Below are positions 8,826-17,665 of a stretch of 64,000 nucleotides of DNA, in pieces. Position numbers and translations under genes: made by a program. Every line of letters starts with the position of its first letter. Position 1 is the first letter of the stretch. Source of the DNA: an uncultured Collinsella sp. Lineage in GTDB: Bacteria > Actinomycetota > Coriobacteriia > Coriobacteriales > Coriobacteriaceae. The notes beneath the pieces were generated by a model. The model saw nothing but the letters and a program-made list of their open reading frames with translations. It made no database searches and was not told the origin of the DNA. The stretch covers positions 1-64,000 of the forward strand of contig UQIK01000008.1 of assembly GCA_900541125.1 (NCBI GenBank), read 5' to 3'.

Positions 8826-9254
8826 TTAGGCCATCTTGTTGAGCATGTCGACACGGATCTGGTGACGGCCGCCGGCGTACTGGGCGCGCAGGAACTCGCG
8901 GGCGATCTTCTTGGCGACCTCGGTGCCCACAACGCCCGGGCCCATGGTGACCATGCGCGAGCCGTTGTGCTCGCGGGTCATGTAGGCGGAACGCTCGTCG
9001 GAAATGTTGGCGACGACCATGCCCTTAATCTTGACGGCGGCCATATAGGAGCCGACGCCGTACTTATCGAATGCGAAGCCCTGGGAATCCTTGTGCTCCA
9101 GCAGGTCCTTGGCAACGGCGGTCGCGGAATCGACAAAGTCCGCGGCAGGGGTCTCGGAATAGTCGACGACCTCGTGACCGTCGGCGATGAGCATCTCCTT
9201 GATGGACTCCTTCATCGACATACCGTCGGCATCGGAAGCGATTACAACCCTCAT
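8826..9254 (-). CDS. lacA: Galactose-6-phosphate isomerase subunit LacA
   Basis: Second subunit of the heteromeric galactose-6-phosphate isomerase, 142 residues, RpiB fold. It lacks the catalytic Cys, as expected for LacA, and ends with the conserved GGRHQIRVDML segment. It is the first gene of lacABXC. The ATG at 9254 is preceded by AAGGAGG. Upstream DNA carries LacR-like operators. Confidence 0.92.
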   Translation of the reverse strand: MRVVIASDADGMSMKESIKEMLIADGHEVVDYSETPAADFVDSATAVAKDLLEHKDSQGFAFDKYGVGSYMAAVKIKGMVVANISDERSAYMTREHNGSRMVTMGPGVVGTEVAKKIAREFLRAQYAGGRHQIRVDMLNKMA

Positions 9255-9561
9255 GACATCCTCCTTGAGAGATACGCAGGTGCGTAGTTTCTGTTTGGAA
9301 GTGTTGAATCGCGTTCAGGTCCGGGCATCTGAATGTGCGGTTCTTCACTGTTCATGTTTATTTGAACACATTCGAACATCGACTGCAACCATTATTTGTT
9401 TATCTTTGTTCTTTTTTGAACAAATACCGTTTACGGATGATTGCTGACCGTTTGGGCCCGGCACGGACGTAGCGACCACGTGTTCAACAAACAAAAGGGC
9501 GACCGAGAACGTGTCTCGGCCGCCCTTCGGTAGTATGCCCCGGTATATACAGCTGTTTTAG
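9255..9561 (-). promoter_or_regulatory. lacA promoter region with LacR-like operators
   Basis: TGTTCA and TGAACA arms lie at 9349-9368. TTTGAACA and GAACA are separated by five bases at 9361-9378, and TTTGTTC is opposed to GAACAAA at 9405-9424. The TT-AACA-N5-GAACA layout also occurs before lacF and lacR, pointing to the DeoR-type LacR at 21990. CCGTTTACGG at 9427-9436 is the shared sugar-promoter palindrome. Confidence 0.65.
9495..9526 (-). terminator. Terminator of the membrane protein gene
   Basis: AAGGGCGACCGAG pairs with CTCGGCCGCCCTT. On the minus strand it is followed by TTTTGTTTG, 36 bp past the stop at 9562. Confidence 0.7.
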
Positions 9562-10575
9562 CTACTCGGACTGCCCGCCCTTTTTGGCGTGCTTGGACGG
9601 AGCGCTCAGAAAGCGGCCCGTCAAATAGTTCGCGGGACCGGAGATGTCAATCCCCAACAGCGTGTGTCCCAGCCACAAAAACGCCGCGAGCACCAGCAAT
9701 GGAATCACGCACGAGGTCACGATCATCACGATGACGCCTTCGATAAGGTCGGTCACCTGCTGCACAATTTCATTGGTCATCTGCTTGGCACCGCTGGTCA
9801 CCGATGTGACGAGACCCGAGGCGCCGTCGGCAAGCTGCTCAAGCACATTCTTGGACTCTGTGGACTCGGCCTTTTTCTTGCTTGCTTTGGAGCTGTCGCT
9901 ATCTGCCGCACCCGCAGCGTCGGCCGCCTTTTGCTCGGCCGTCTCGATGCTCACTCGATACGTTTCATCGACCTTCTGCGACACCCATACGCTCGCGGGC
10001 ACGAGCGCCATGCCGATCACGGCAACCACCAGCACGCGCGTCGCCACACGGCGCAGGACAGCGCTCGTACTCCAGCGCCCGTGAATGCCGAGCGACACCG
10101 CAAAGAGCACCAGCGCAAACGGGATCAGGATGCCCAGGCCAACCGACCACAAAATGGTCAGCAGGTATTTCTCGAGGTAGAGCACGGCAAGCACGATGCC
10201 CAAGTTACCCGAAAGCTGCGCGAGCTGCTCGGCAACCGGCGTTCCCGTATCGCCCGGCAGCGCAGTGATACCCGCAGATAGGGCGACGCACGAGGTCGTG
10301 AGCGCCAAAACATTGTCCTTCTTTTGATCGATGACCTCGATGGTGGAGTCCCAAGTCTTGGTATCGGCGAAATGCGGACGAGCTACAAAGCCCGACAGCA
10401 GCGCCAGTACCACGAGCGCAACGATAAAGCCAATCTGCAGCTTTTTGTTTGCGCACACGACATCGGACAGGCTGGGCTGCAGCTCGGTTACCGTCGTGTG
10501 CTCGGTTATCTGGACAGGACGCCCATAAGCCATCTCGTGCGCGTCTCTTTTTTGTATTGACCCGTTATCCGGCAT
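9562..10575 (-). CDS. Predicted polytopic membrane protein, function unknown
   Basis: I do not recognise a family. The 337-residue protein has a ~45-residue cytoplasmic lead and hydrophobic stretches near residues 46-65, 88-106, 122-163 (two helices), 178-200 and 283-312. A Lys/Ser/Ala-rich loop separates the fifth and last, and a basic tail (HAKKGG) follows. No signal peptide or catalytic motif is evident. The start at 10575 has AGGAGG eight nt upstream. It sits alone between lacA and lacF with its own terminator, and nothing in it suggests a sugar role. Confidence 0.75.
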   Translation of the reverse strand: MPDNGSIQKRDAHEMAYGRPVQITEHTTVTELQPSLSDVVCANKKLQIGFIVALVVLALLSGFVARPHFADTKTWDSTIEVIDQKKDNVLALTTSCVALSAGITALPGDTGTPVAEQLAQLSGNLGIVLAVLYLEKYLLTILWSVGLGILIPFALVLFAVSLGIHGRWSTSAVLRRVATRVLVVAVIGMALVPASVWVSQKVDETYRVSIETAEQKAADAAGAADSDSSKASKKKAESTESKNVLEQLADGASGLVTSVTSGAKQMTNEIVQQVTDLIEGVIVMIVTSCVIPLLVLAAFLWLGHTLLGIDISGPANYLTGRFLSAPSKHAKKGGQSE

Positions 10576-10692
10576 TTGGATACCTCCTCATTCCGGCGTT
10601 TAATGCGAAAGGAAGTATACCCACCGAGCAAAAATCGAACGGGAGGACGAACGGAGCGCACCAAGACTGTCCCCAATGACTATCTCGGGATG

Positions 10693-10759
10693 AGTTGCGG
10701 TGGAATAGGGATTGTTTTGCGCCCGCCGGCCCCTATTCAGTCCCTATTTCACCGCAACT
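10693..10759. repeat. Palindromic element, AGTTGCGGTG family, copy 1
   Basis: Arms 10693-10711 and 10740-10759 (AGTTGCGGTG..AATAGGGA and complement) with one mismatch form a long hairpin just downstream of lacF. The same arms recur perfectly at 57399-57467. GTCCCCAATGACTA at 10669-10682 lies beside it, as GTCCCCAATGGCTA does beside the second copy. Confidence 0.8.
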
Positions 10760-10833
10760 TGGAGGAGGACAGAAAAGGCCCTGCCGCGGGTAGCAGCAGA
10801 GCTTTTGGAAGGGGACTTGGTTGTGAGGGCTCG

Positions 10834-11172
10834 TTAGGCGAGCTTGGCCTCGAGCTCGGCGATACGCTTGTAGGCATCGATGGTGAAGCGGGCCTGCTTC
10901 TCCAAGATCATGGTGGTCATGAGAGTATCCTGAGCATGGGCCATGATGAAGGTCATCTCCATCTCGCCGCCGCCGGCCTCCTGCGAAAGCAGCTTGGTCT
11001 GCGTGTCGTGGGCACCGATGAGTGCATCGCTGGCATCCTTGTGCAGCTGCTCGGCCTTCTCAAAATCACCCTCGCGAGCAGCATCGAGCGCTGCAAGCAG
11101 ATCGGTCTGGGCGTCGCCCGCGTATGCGACAATCTCGAATCCAACCATCGAGATTTCTTCTTTGGTTGCCAT
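10834..11172 (-). CDS. lacF: PTS lactose/cellobiose-family IIA component
   Basis: Cytoplasmic phosphocarrier that passes phosphate from HPr to the IIB domain of LacE. The 112 residues match the all-helical lactose IIA family, with the phospho-acceptor His79 in IMAHAQD and the trimer metal-site region AHDTQTK. AAAGGAA precedes the ATG. It is the only lactose-type IIA in the window, so it probably serves both LacE proteins at 12749 and 17666. A LacR-like site lies at 11257-11274 and CCGTGAACGG at 11316-11325 upstream. Confidence 0.92.
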   Translation of the reverse strand: MATKEEISMVGFEIVAYAGDAQTDLLAALDAAREGDFEKAEQLHKDASDALIGAHDTQTKLLSQEAGGGEMEMTFIMAHAQDTLMTTMILEKQARFTIDAYKRIAELEAKLA

Positions 11173-11256
11173 ATTGCGTTCCTTTCACATATGAACCAAC
11201 GGAGAGCATCGCGTCCGGGCATACGCGCTGCGTTGTGTATGGCAGAAACAGTAACA

Positions 11257-11325
11257 TTCAAACAAAAAAGAACAGCGCAAAATGCAATTTCGAGCTATGA
11301 ACGGTTGCTTTTCACCCGTGAACGG
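11257..11325 (-). promoter_or_regulatory. lacF promoter: LacR-like site and shared palindrome
   Basis: TTCAAACA-N5-GAACA at 11257-11274 matches sites before lacA and lacR. CCGTGAACGG at 11316-11325 matches the palindrome before galK, with a half copy at 11296-11305. Confidence 0.55.
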
Positions 11326-11386
11326 TTTCCAAACCAATCTGAACAATATCAAACACAATTATCGGCAACCCAAACAAGTCCACACC

Positions 11387-12391
11387 CTAGCGTACGTCGC
11401 GCACGGTATCGCCCTCGACGAGCACGCCCGGAAACAGCATGTGCTCTACACCAGGTGCAACGCCCTCGGCGCCGGCAATCTTGTCGACCGCCCACATGCC
11501 GACGCGCTTGTTGTCAAAGCGCACCGTGGTCAGGCGACGATCGGGCACGATATCGCCCAGGCTGTCATCAACACCCACCACACTCACGTCCTGGGGCACG
11601 CACTTCCCGCGCGACTCGAGCCCGCGAATGCAGCCGTAGGCCATGGCGTCGTTGGAGGCATAAATGGCCGTGCAGGTCGGATCATCCGCAAGCACCTGGC
11701 CGGCAGCATATCCACTCTGCGCCGTCCAGTCGCCGCGCACGAGCTGCGGGGGCTCAATGCCATGCGCACGCAATGTCTCACGCCAGCCTTCCTCGCGCCG
11801 CATGCCCGAAAGCGAGCGCTCGGGGCACGAGATAAAGTGCACGGTTTTGTGCCCATGCTCCAGCAAGTACTCGACCACCTGGCGCGAGCAATCGAACTGG
11901 TCGTTATCGACCGTTGAACAGAGCGGGTGCTCCAACATCGTAACGAGCACCGTCTGCATGCCGGGCAGCGGTTCGAAGGTTCCAAAGTCCGCCGGCATGC
12001 GGTTCATGATTACAACCATACCGTCCACCGGCAGTGCACTCATACGCGACGATGCGCTCTCGAGGGTATACGGATGCCCATCTACTTTAGTGAGGGTGAT
12101 GGCGTAGCCGTGTTTGTCGGCGGCGGCGGCAAAGCCCTCCATACGGTCGAGGTTGCCGGTGCCGGTAATGTTGAACATAGCGACGCCGACGGTCTTAAAC
12201 TTACCGCGGCGCAGCGATCGACCGGCAAAATTGGGGCGATACCCCAGCTCGCGCATGGCGGCACGCACGCGCTCCTTGGTCTCGGGGCGCACGCTGGGCG
12301 AATCGTGCACCGTACGCGAGACTGTCTGCTCCGAGACGCCCGCGAGACGCGCCACATCCTTAACGGAAACCGATTTTTTAACAGCGGCCAT
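11387..12391 (-). CDS. LacI family regulator of lacEG module 1
   Basis: 334 residues: helix-turn-helix VKDVARLAGVSEQTVSR, a hinge ending in GRSLRRG and a sugar-binding effector domain with the terminal VGVDDS region typical of LacI proteins. It is divergent from lacE1 across 357 bp that contain two copies of ATGGCAACGTYAACAT. That places lacE1-lacG1 and itself as the likely targets. The ligand is unknown; by context it is a galactoside or its 6-phosphate. Confidence 0.87.
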   Translation of the reverse strand: MAAVKKSVSVKDVARLAGVSEQTVSRTVHDSPSVRPETKERVRAAMRELGYRPNFAGRSLRRGKFKTVGVAMFNITGTGNLDRMEGFAAAADKHGYAITLTKVDGHPYTLESASSRMSALPVDGMVVIMNRMPADFGTFEPLPGMQTVLVTMLEHPLCSTVDNDQFDCSRQVVEYLLEHGHKTVHFISCPERSLSGMRREEGWRETLRAHGIEPPQLVRGDWTAQSGYAAGQVLADDPTCTAIYASNDAMAYGCIRGLESRGKCVPQDVSVVGVDDSLGDIVPDRRLTTVRFDNKRVGMWAVDKIAGAEGVAPGVEHMLFPGVLVEGDTVRDVR

Positions 12392-12748
12392 AGGTCGATC
12401 TTTCTATGTCGACGATGCCATTGGTGGCACCCTACGCAGTCATTTTTAACGCCTTCAAGTATATCCAACGCCTCCCCCACCATACGCTCACCACCCAAAA
12501 CCTACCGTTCACCGACATTATTGCTTCCCCAAACGGCTTTTGGCACCCAAATGTTAACGTTGCCATTGTGCAAACACAGAGCCACCGGGCGGCTCAAACG
12601 TTTACGCATAAGGAATCGACGGTTCGCAGGCACAGGAACCACCGGTTCGTGTCTTTTTTTGTGTCGCAAAATGGCAACGTCAACATTTTGGCAACCGAAC
12701 GCCAAAAGCTACCATCGTTGCTAACCCACCGACTCTTAGGAGCATTGC
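12392..12748. promoter_or_regulatory. LacI/lacE1 divergent control region
   Basis: ATGTTAACGTTGCCAT at 12551-12566 and its inverted near-copy at 12671-12686 are probable operators of the adjacent LacI protein. CCGTTCACCG at 12505-12514 is a one-mismatch copy of the shared sugar-promoter palindrome. No gene is present in the gap. Confidence 0.7.
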
Positions 12749-14524
12749 ATGGAGCAACTCATCGCCATCATCGAAAAGGGCCAACCCTTTTTCAACGCGA
12801 TCGCCCGCAACAAGTACCTCAAGGCGATTCGCGACGGCTTTATCTCCGTCATCCCCATCATCATCTTCTCGTCCATCTTCTGCCTCGTAGCCTCGGTCCC
12901 CAACATCTGGGGTTTCTACTGGCCCGATGACATCAACAACGCCTTGTGGAAGTGCTACAACTACTCCATGGGCATCCTGGCAATCGCCTGCGCCGCCACC
13001 ACGGCCAAGCACTTCGCCGACGCCCAGAACCGCGATCTGCCCAAGAATAACCAGATCAACTTTATCTCGTGCATGTGCGCGGCCATCATCGGCTTCTTGC
13101 TCCTTTCGAGCGACACGATCGCCACGGACGCCGCCAGCGGCTTCAACACCACCTACCTTGGTTCCAAGGGCCTGCTGACCGCCTTCATCGCTGCGTTTGT
13201 GACCGGCATCATCTACAAGTTCTTTATCAAGCGCAACATCACCGTCAAGATGCCCGAGCAGGTTCCGCCCAACATCTCGCAGACCTTTAAGGACATCATC
13301 CCCTTCTCCGTCTGCATCACCGTCTTTTGGGTCTTTGACATCGTCTTCCGCGCTGCTTTTGGCTTCTGCTTTGCCCAAGGCGTCATCCAGGTGTTCCAAC
13401 CCCTGTTCACCGCTGCCGACGGCTATATCGGCCTCGCTGTGATTTACGGCGCCATGAGCCTCTTCTGGTTCGTCGGCGTCCACGGCCCCTCGATCGTCGA
13501 GCCCGCCATCGCCGCCGCTCTCGTTGCCAACATGACCGACAACCTGGCTGCGTTCCAGGCTGGCCAGCACGCTTCCGCTGTCCTGACCCAGGGTGCCCAG
13601 TACTTCGTCGTCTGCATGGGCGGCACCGGCGCCACGCTCGTCCTGGTCTTTATGTTCTGCTTCCTGGCTAAGTCCCAGGAGATGCGCGCCGTCGGTAAGG
13701 CCGCCATCGTCCCGGTCTGCTTTGCCGTCAACGAGCCGCTGCTGTTCGCCGCACCCATCGTGCTCAACCCCGTCTTCTTTGTCCCGTTTGTCTTTGCCCC
13801 GATCGCCAACATCTGGATCCTCAAGATCTTTATCGACTTCTTGGGCATGAACGGCTTTATGTACACCCTGCCCTGGACTGTCCCCGGCCCCATCGGCACC
13901 ATCATGGGCCTGGGCTTCCAGCCGCTCGCCTTTGTGATGCTCGCCCTTATCCTGGTCGTCGACTTCGTTCTGTACTATCCGTTCTTCCGTGCCTATGACG
14001 CCCAGAAGTGCGCCGAGGAGGCCGAGATCTCCCAAGAGGAGCTCGCCGCCAAGAACGCCGAGAAGGCCGCTAAGCTCAACGATGCCTTCCAGGGCAAGGC
14101 TGACGCCAAGAGCGTTGCCGCCGGCGCCGCCGCCGAGGCCGTAAAGGCCGACGCCCCCGCCGCCTCTGCAGCACCCGCCGCCGAGGCCACGGCCACCAGT
14201 GACCTCAACGGCAAGCGCGTGCTCGTGCTCTGCCAGGGTGGCGGCACCTCGGGCCTGCTCGCCAACGCGCTGGCCAAGGCCGCCAAAGAGCGCGGCATCA
14301 ATCTTGAGACCGCTGCCGAGGCCTATGGCAACCACGTTGACATGCTCCCCGACTTTGACCTGGTCGTCCTGGCCCCGCAGGCCGCCAGCTACCTGGCCGA
14401 CCTGCAGAAGGACTGCGAGCGCGTGGGCAACAAGTGCGTCGCCTGCCGTGGTAAGCAGTACATCGAGCTCTCCCAGAACGGCGACAAGTCTCTCGCCTTC
14501 GTCGCCGAACAACTTTCGAAGTAA
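12749..14524 (+). CDS. lacE: PTS lactose-family IICB transporter, copy 1
   Basis: Membrane permease that imports and phosphorylates lactose or a related beta-galactoside. Residues 1-430 form the IIC channel with multiple membrane helices; an Ala/Glu-rich linker follows, then a IIB domain with phospho-Cys495 in VLVLCQGGGTSG. The 591-residue fused IICB layout is as in LacE. AGGAG precedes the ATG. It is transcribed with lacG1 behind a hairpin at 14535-14566. Cellobiose specificity cannot be excluded, but the LacG partner favours galactosides. Confidence 0.9.
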   Translation: MEQLIAIIEKGQPFFNAIARNKYLKAIRDGFISVIPIIIFSSIFCLVASVPNIWGFYWPDDINNALWKCYNYSMGILAIACAATTAKHFADAQNRDLPKNNQINFISCMCAAIIGFLLLSSDTIATDAASGFNTTYLGSKGLLTAFIAAFVTGIIYKFFIKRNITVKMPEQVPPNISQTFKDIIPFSVCITVFWVFDIVFRAAFGFCFAQGVIQVFQPLFTAADGYIGLAVIYGAMSLFWFVGVHGPSIVEPAIAAALVANMTDNLAAFQAGQHASAVLTQGAQYFVVCMGGTGATLVLVFMFCFLAKSQEMRAVGKAAIVPVCFAVNEPLLFAAPIVLNPVFFVPFVFAPIANIWILKIFIDFLGMNGFMYTLPWTVPGPIGTIMGLGFQPLAFVMLALILVVDFVLYYPFFRAYDAQKCAEEAEISQEELAAKNAEKAAKLNDAFQGKADAKSVAAGAAAEAVKADAPAASAAPAAEATATSDLNGKRVLVLCQGGGTSGLLANALAKAAKERGINLETAAEAYGNHVDMLPDFDLVVLAPQAASYLADLQKDCERVGNKCVACRGKQYIELSQNGDKSLAFVAEQLSK

Positions 14525-14534
14525 GTAACGCTCA

Positions 14535-14566
14535 GGGCCAGCCGACCATCCAAGACCGGCTGGCCC
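14535..14566 (+). other. Intercistronic hairpin lacE1-lacG1
   Basis: GGGCCAGCCG pairs perfectly with its complement across a 12-nt loop, followed by TTCGATTT. It could partly terminate or stabilise the lacE message. The second module has a hairpin of different sequence in the same place (19459-19485). Confidence 0.6.
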
Positions 14567-14590
14567 TTCGATTTAGACGATTGGATCATC

Positions 14591-16030
14591 ATGTCCGTTA
14601 ACCCTGCTAGCGTCACCAACCCGCCTGCGCAGTTTCCCGAGGGCTTTGTCTTTGGCGGCGCCACCGCTGCCTACCAGGTAGAGGGCGAGACCCGCACTCA
14701 CGGTAAGGGCAAGGTTGCCTGGGACGACTTCCTGGAGGCCCAGGGGCGCTTTTCCCCCGATCCCGCTTCGGACTTCTACAACCAGTACCCCGTCGATCTG
14801 GAACTGTGCGAGGAGTTTGGCATCAACGGCATTCGCCTCTCTATCGCCTGGAGCCGCATCTTCCCCAACGGTACCGGCGAAATCAACCCCGAGGGTGTCC
14901 AGTTCTATCACGATCTCTTCGCCGAATGCCACAAGCACCACGTTGAGCCGTTTGTCACGCTGCATCACTTCGATACGCCGCTTGTCCTCTTTGAGAAGGG
15001 CGACTTCCTCAACCGCGAGACCATCGACGCCTTTGTGGACTTTGCCACCTTCTGCTTTAAGGAGTACGCCGACCAGGTGACCTACTGGTTCACCTTTAAC
15101 GAGATCTGGGCCGACGCCTCCAACACCTACATCGAGGGCACCTTCCCCGGTGGCGTTAAGGCGCATCTGGCCGAGGCCTTCCAGTGCGAGCACAACATGA
15201 TGCTCGCCCACGCTAAGGCTGTGCTTGCCTTCCACAACGGCGGTTTTAAGGGCAAGATCGGCGTCATTCAGTCGTTGGAGTTTAAGTATCCGCTCAACGA
15301 GAACGACCCCGCCGACATCAAGGCCGCCAACAACGAGCACGTGCTGCAGAACCAGTTCTTGCTCGATGCCACCTTCCGCGGCGACTATGCGCCCGACACC
15401 CTCGAGTGCGCCAACCGCCTGGCTGCCGTCTCGGGCGGCACCATCGAAATCCTGGACGAGGACCTCGAGATTATGCGCGAGGCAGCGCTCTACAACGACT
15501 ACCTGGGCGTTAACAACTACCAGTGCCGCTTCTTGAAGGCTTACGATGGCGAGAACGACCTGCACCACAACGGTACGGGCGAGAAGGGCACCGGCCGCTG
15601 GCGCGTTAAGGGTATTGGCGAGCATGTGAACAAGCCTGGCATCCCCACCACCGACTGGGACTGGATCATCTATCCCGAGGGCCTGTTCGATCTGCTCGTC
15701 TACATTAAGCAGCGCTACCCCAACTACAAGCAGATTTTCATCACCGAGAACGGCATGGGCTACAAGGACCCCTACAAGGACGGTTTTGTGGACGACCAGC
15801 CCCGCATCGACTACATCGAGCAGCACCTGCGCTGGCTGCTCAAGGCCATGGAGGTGGGTGTCAACGTGGGCGGCTACTTCCTGTGGAGCCTGCAGGATCA
15901 GTTCTCCTGGACCAATGGCTACAACAAGCGTTACGGCTTCTTCTACGTTGACTTTGAAACCCAGAAGCGCACGCCCAAGGCAAGCGCCTACTGGTATAAG
16001 CACGTGGCGCAGACCCGTCGTCTGGACTAG
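14591..16030 (+). CDS. lacG: 6-phospho-beta-galactosidase, GH1, copy 1
   Basis: Cytoplasmic glycoside hydrolase family 1 enzyme cleaving 6-phospho-beta-galactosides such as lactose-6-phosphate to galactose-6-phosphate and an aglycone. The acid/base Glu171 is in WFTFNE and the nucleophile Glu386 in FITENG; the C-terminal half contains the FSWTNGYNKRYGF region. Length 479 is typical. It is paired with lacE1. A strong lacG2 paralogue lies at 19520. Confidence 0.92.
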   Translation: MSVNPASVTNPPAQFPEGFVFGGATAAYQVEGETRTHGKGKVAWDDFLEAQGRFSPDPASDFYNQYPVDLELCEEFGINGIRLSIAWSRIFPNGTGEINPEGVQFYHDLFAECHKHHVEPFVTLHHFDTPLVLFEKGDFLNRETIDAFVDFATFCFKEYADQVTYWFTFNEIWADASNTYIEGTFPGGVKAHLAEAFQCEHNMMLAHAKAVLAFHNGGFKGKIGVIQSLEFKYPLNENDPADIKAANNEHVLQNQFLLDATFRGDYAPDTLECANRLAAVSGGTIEILDEDLEIMREAALYNDYLGVNNYQCRFLKAYDGENDLHHNGTGEKGTGRWRVKGIGEHVNKPGIPTTDWDWIIYPEGLFDLLVYIKQRYPNYKQIFITENGMGYKDPYKDGFVDDQPRIDYIEQHLRWLLKAMEVGVNVGGYFLWSLQDQFSWTNGYNKRYGFFYVDFETQKRTPKASAYWYKHVAQTRRLD

Positions 16031-16076
16031 TGGCTGGCGGGGTTGCCCGCTCACACAACCTGTCCCCATTTCTCAG

Positions 16077-16120
16077 CCGGGGGCGGCACGTCACACGGCG
16101 CGCCGCCCCCGGTCTTTTTG
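16077..16120 (+). terminator. Terminator of lacE1-lacG1
   Basis: CCGGGGGCGGC pairs with its complement and is followed by TCTTTTTG, 46 bp past the lacG1 stop. Confidence 0.85.
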
Positions 16121-16140
16121 TTTTTGGGCTGGTCGGGAGC

Positions 16141-16366
16141 CGTTTGTCTCAATCTGTAACGTCTAGCCGAGTTTTTCGGTCCAAGCTGTTACAGATTTAG
16201 ACGAACGGGCGGCCCGGGCCGAACAATCTCGATCTGTAACATGTAGACCACTTTTGACCGTCTAGTTGTTACAGATCGAGACAAACGGAATAAGCCGGAC
16301 CGAATTGTCTAAATCTGTAGCATCTAGCTGAGTTTTCGGCCCTACCTGTTACAGATTAAGATGAAC
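16141..16366. repeat. Hairpin cluster B: three CTGTAAC/GTTACAG elements
   Basis: Imperfect inverted repeats of ~63-67 bp at 16141-16207, 16224-16287 and 16304-16366. Each left arm contains TCTnnATCTGTA(A/G)C, followed by a TAG-containing interior (GTCTAGCC, ATGTAGAC, ATCTAGCT). Each right arm contains CTGTTACAGAT or TTGTTACAGAT. They fill the gap between the convergent lacG1 and LacI genes. Confidence 0.85.
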
Positions 16367-16379
16367 AGGCTGAGCAAGT

Positions 16380-17390
16380 CTACGCCCGCAGGTCCTTTAC
16401 GCTGGAACGCTCGATCAGCACGCCCGACACAAGCGTACGGCTTCTGGAGCTCGGGGCTTCCAGACCTGCGACGACCTCGTTAAGCGCACGGATGCCCAGC
16501 TCGCGGTGGCGAAACTTCACCGACGTCAGAATCGAGTTGGGAATTGTCTTGTAGAGCTCATCGTCGAAGCCGATCACGGACACGTCGTCGGGCACATTGA
16601 GCCCTTTGTCACGTAGAGCCATCATCACGCCGTTTGCCATGCAGTCGTTAGCAGCGAGGACCGCCGTGCAATCGGGCTTATCGGCAAGCACAAGGCCCGC
16701 GGCATAGCCACTATCCGCATTCCAATCGCCTTGCAGAGGCTCGGGCGGCTCAATGCCACGCGCCTCGAGTGCCGCACGCCAACCTTTCATACGGCACTGG
16801 CTCGACAGCGACTCTTTTTTACCAGAGACGAAGTACACGTTCTTGTGCCCGCGATTCAAGAAGTACTCGCATGCCATGCGTGCGCCGCCCTCTTGGTCGT
16901 CACTGACGGTAGAGCAGGTTGAATGCTCCATCGGCGTGATAATCACCGTCTTGAGGTCTTTCGGCGCCTCAAAGGTATCAAAGCCATCGACCATCTGACG
17001 CAGGTTGAAGATCATGCCATCGACGGGAAGCTGCGACATCCTACGCGCCGCTTCGGCAAGGGTCATCTTCTCCCCCGCGCGCTTCTTAATCATCGTAAGC
17101 GCAAAACCGCGTTCTTCGGCGGCATCGGCGATACCGTCAATCATGTCCACGGCGCCGCCCGACAAGTGGAACATCACCACGCCGATGCACCCGTAACGGC
17201 CCAACTTGAGTGAACGCGCGGCAAAGTTGGCTCGAAACCCGAGCGCCTCCATTGCCGAATGGACCTTATCGCGTGTCGACTCTCGCACGCTATCGGGCTC
17301 GTTGATCACGCGCGACACCGTCTTGAGAGAAACGCCCGCGGCAACTGCCACATCATTCATTGAGACGCTTTTCTTGTCCATCGTTGCCAC
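16380..17390 (-). CDS. LacI family regulator of lacEG module 2
   Basis: LacI-type helix-turn-helix MNDVAVAAGVSLKTVSR, hinge AARSLKLG and effector domain. The GTG at 17390 has GGAG five nt upstream (336 residues); the ATG at 17381 is an alternative, and the frame runs open to 17459. It is divergent from lacE2, and a perfect 22-bp palindrome lies between them. It is paralogous to the regulators at 1624 and 11387. Confidence 0.86.
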   Translation of the reverse strand: MATMDKKSVSMNDVAVAAGVSLKTVSRVINEPDSVRESTRDKVHSAMEALGFRANFAARSLKLGRYGCIGVVMFHLSGGAVDMIDGIADAAEERGFALTMIKKRAGEKMTLAEAARRMSQLPVDGMIFNLRQMVDGFDTFEAPKDLKTVIITPMEHSTCSTVSDDQEGGARMACEYFLNRGHKNVYFVSGKKESLSSQCRMKGWRAALEARGIEPPEPLQGDWNADSGYAAGLVLADKPDCTAVLAANDCMANGVMMALRDKGLNVPDDVSVIGFDDELYKTIPNSILTSVKFRHRELGIRALNEVVAGLEAPSSRSRTLVSGVLIERSSVKDLRA

Positions 17391-17665
17391 TGCTTCTCCA
17401 GTCGGTTCCCTATCGATCGTTCTTTGCGTTCTAGCATACACTACCTGCTCGGTTTTCAAATTTGCCGTTTACCGGACAATACCAACCGTTCACCCGTAAA
17501 TCCTTGTTGCTCTTCCAAAAATGTCTTACGTTGTCATTAACGAAATGACAACGTTGTCATTTCGCAATGCCTTCCTTAAACAGGAAGGTTTCCGGGCAGT
17601 CCTGACCATCCATCGACGACCAGTTCCATCCACATGCATCGCGCATCAAGTAGCAAAGGAGCTCT
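17391..17665. promoter_or_regulatory. LacI/lacE2 divergent control region with perfect operator palindrome
   Basis: 17542-17563 is a perfect 22-bp palindrome (half GAAATGACAAC). A degenerate second copy with ACGTTGTCATTAA lies at 17528-17540. Degenerate shared palindromes CCGTTTACCG (17465-17474) and CCGTTCACCC (17486-17495) also occur. Confidence 0.75.

Noticed and set aside
12680..14512. 610-residue minus-strand frame opposite lacE1
   Set aside because: Low-complexity Gly/Asp/Val translation; lacE1 has clear IIC and IIB motifs.
16141..16366. Possible CRISPR-like array in the hairpin clusters
   Set aside because: Units are themselves palindromic with divergent sequence, only three per cluster, no constant repeat and no cas genes.
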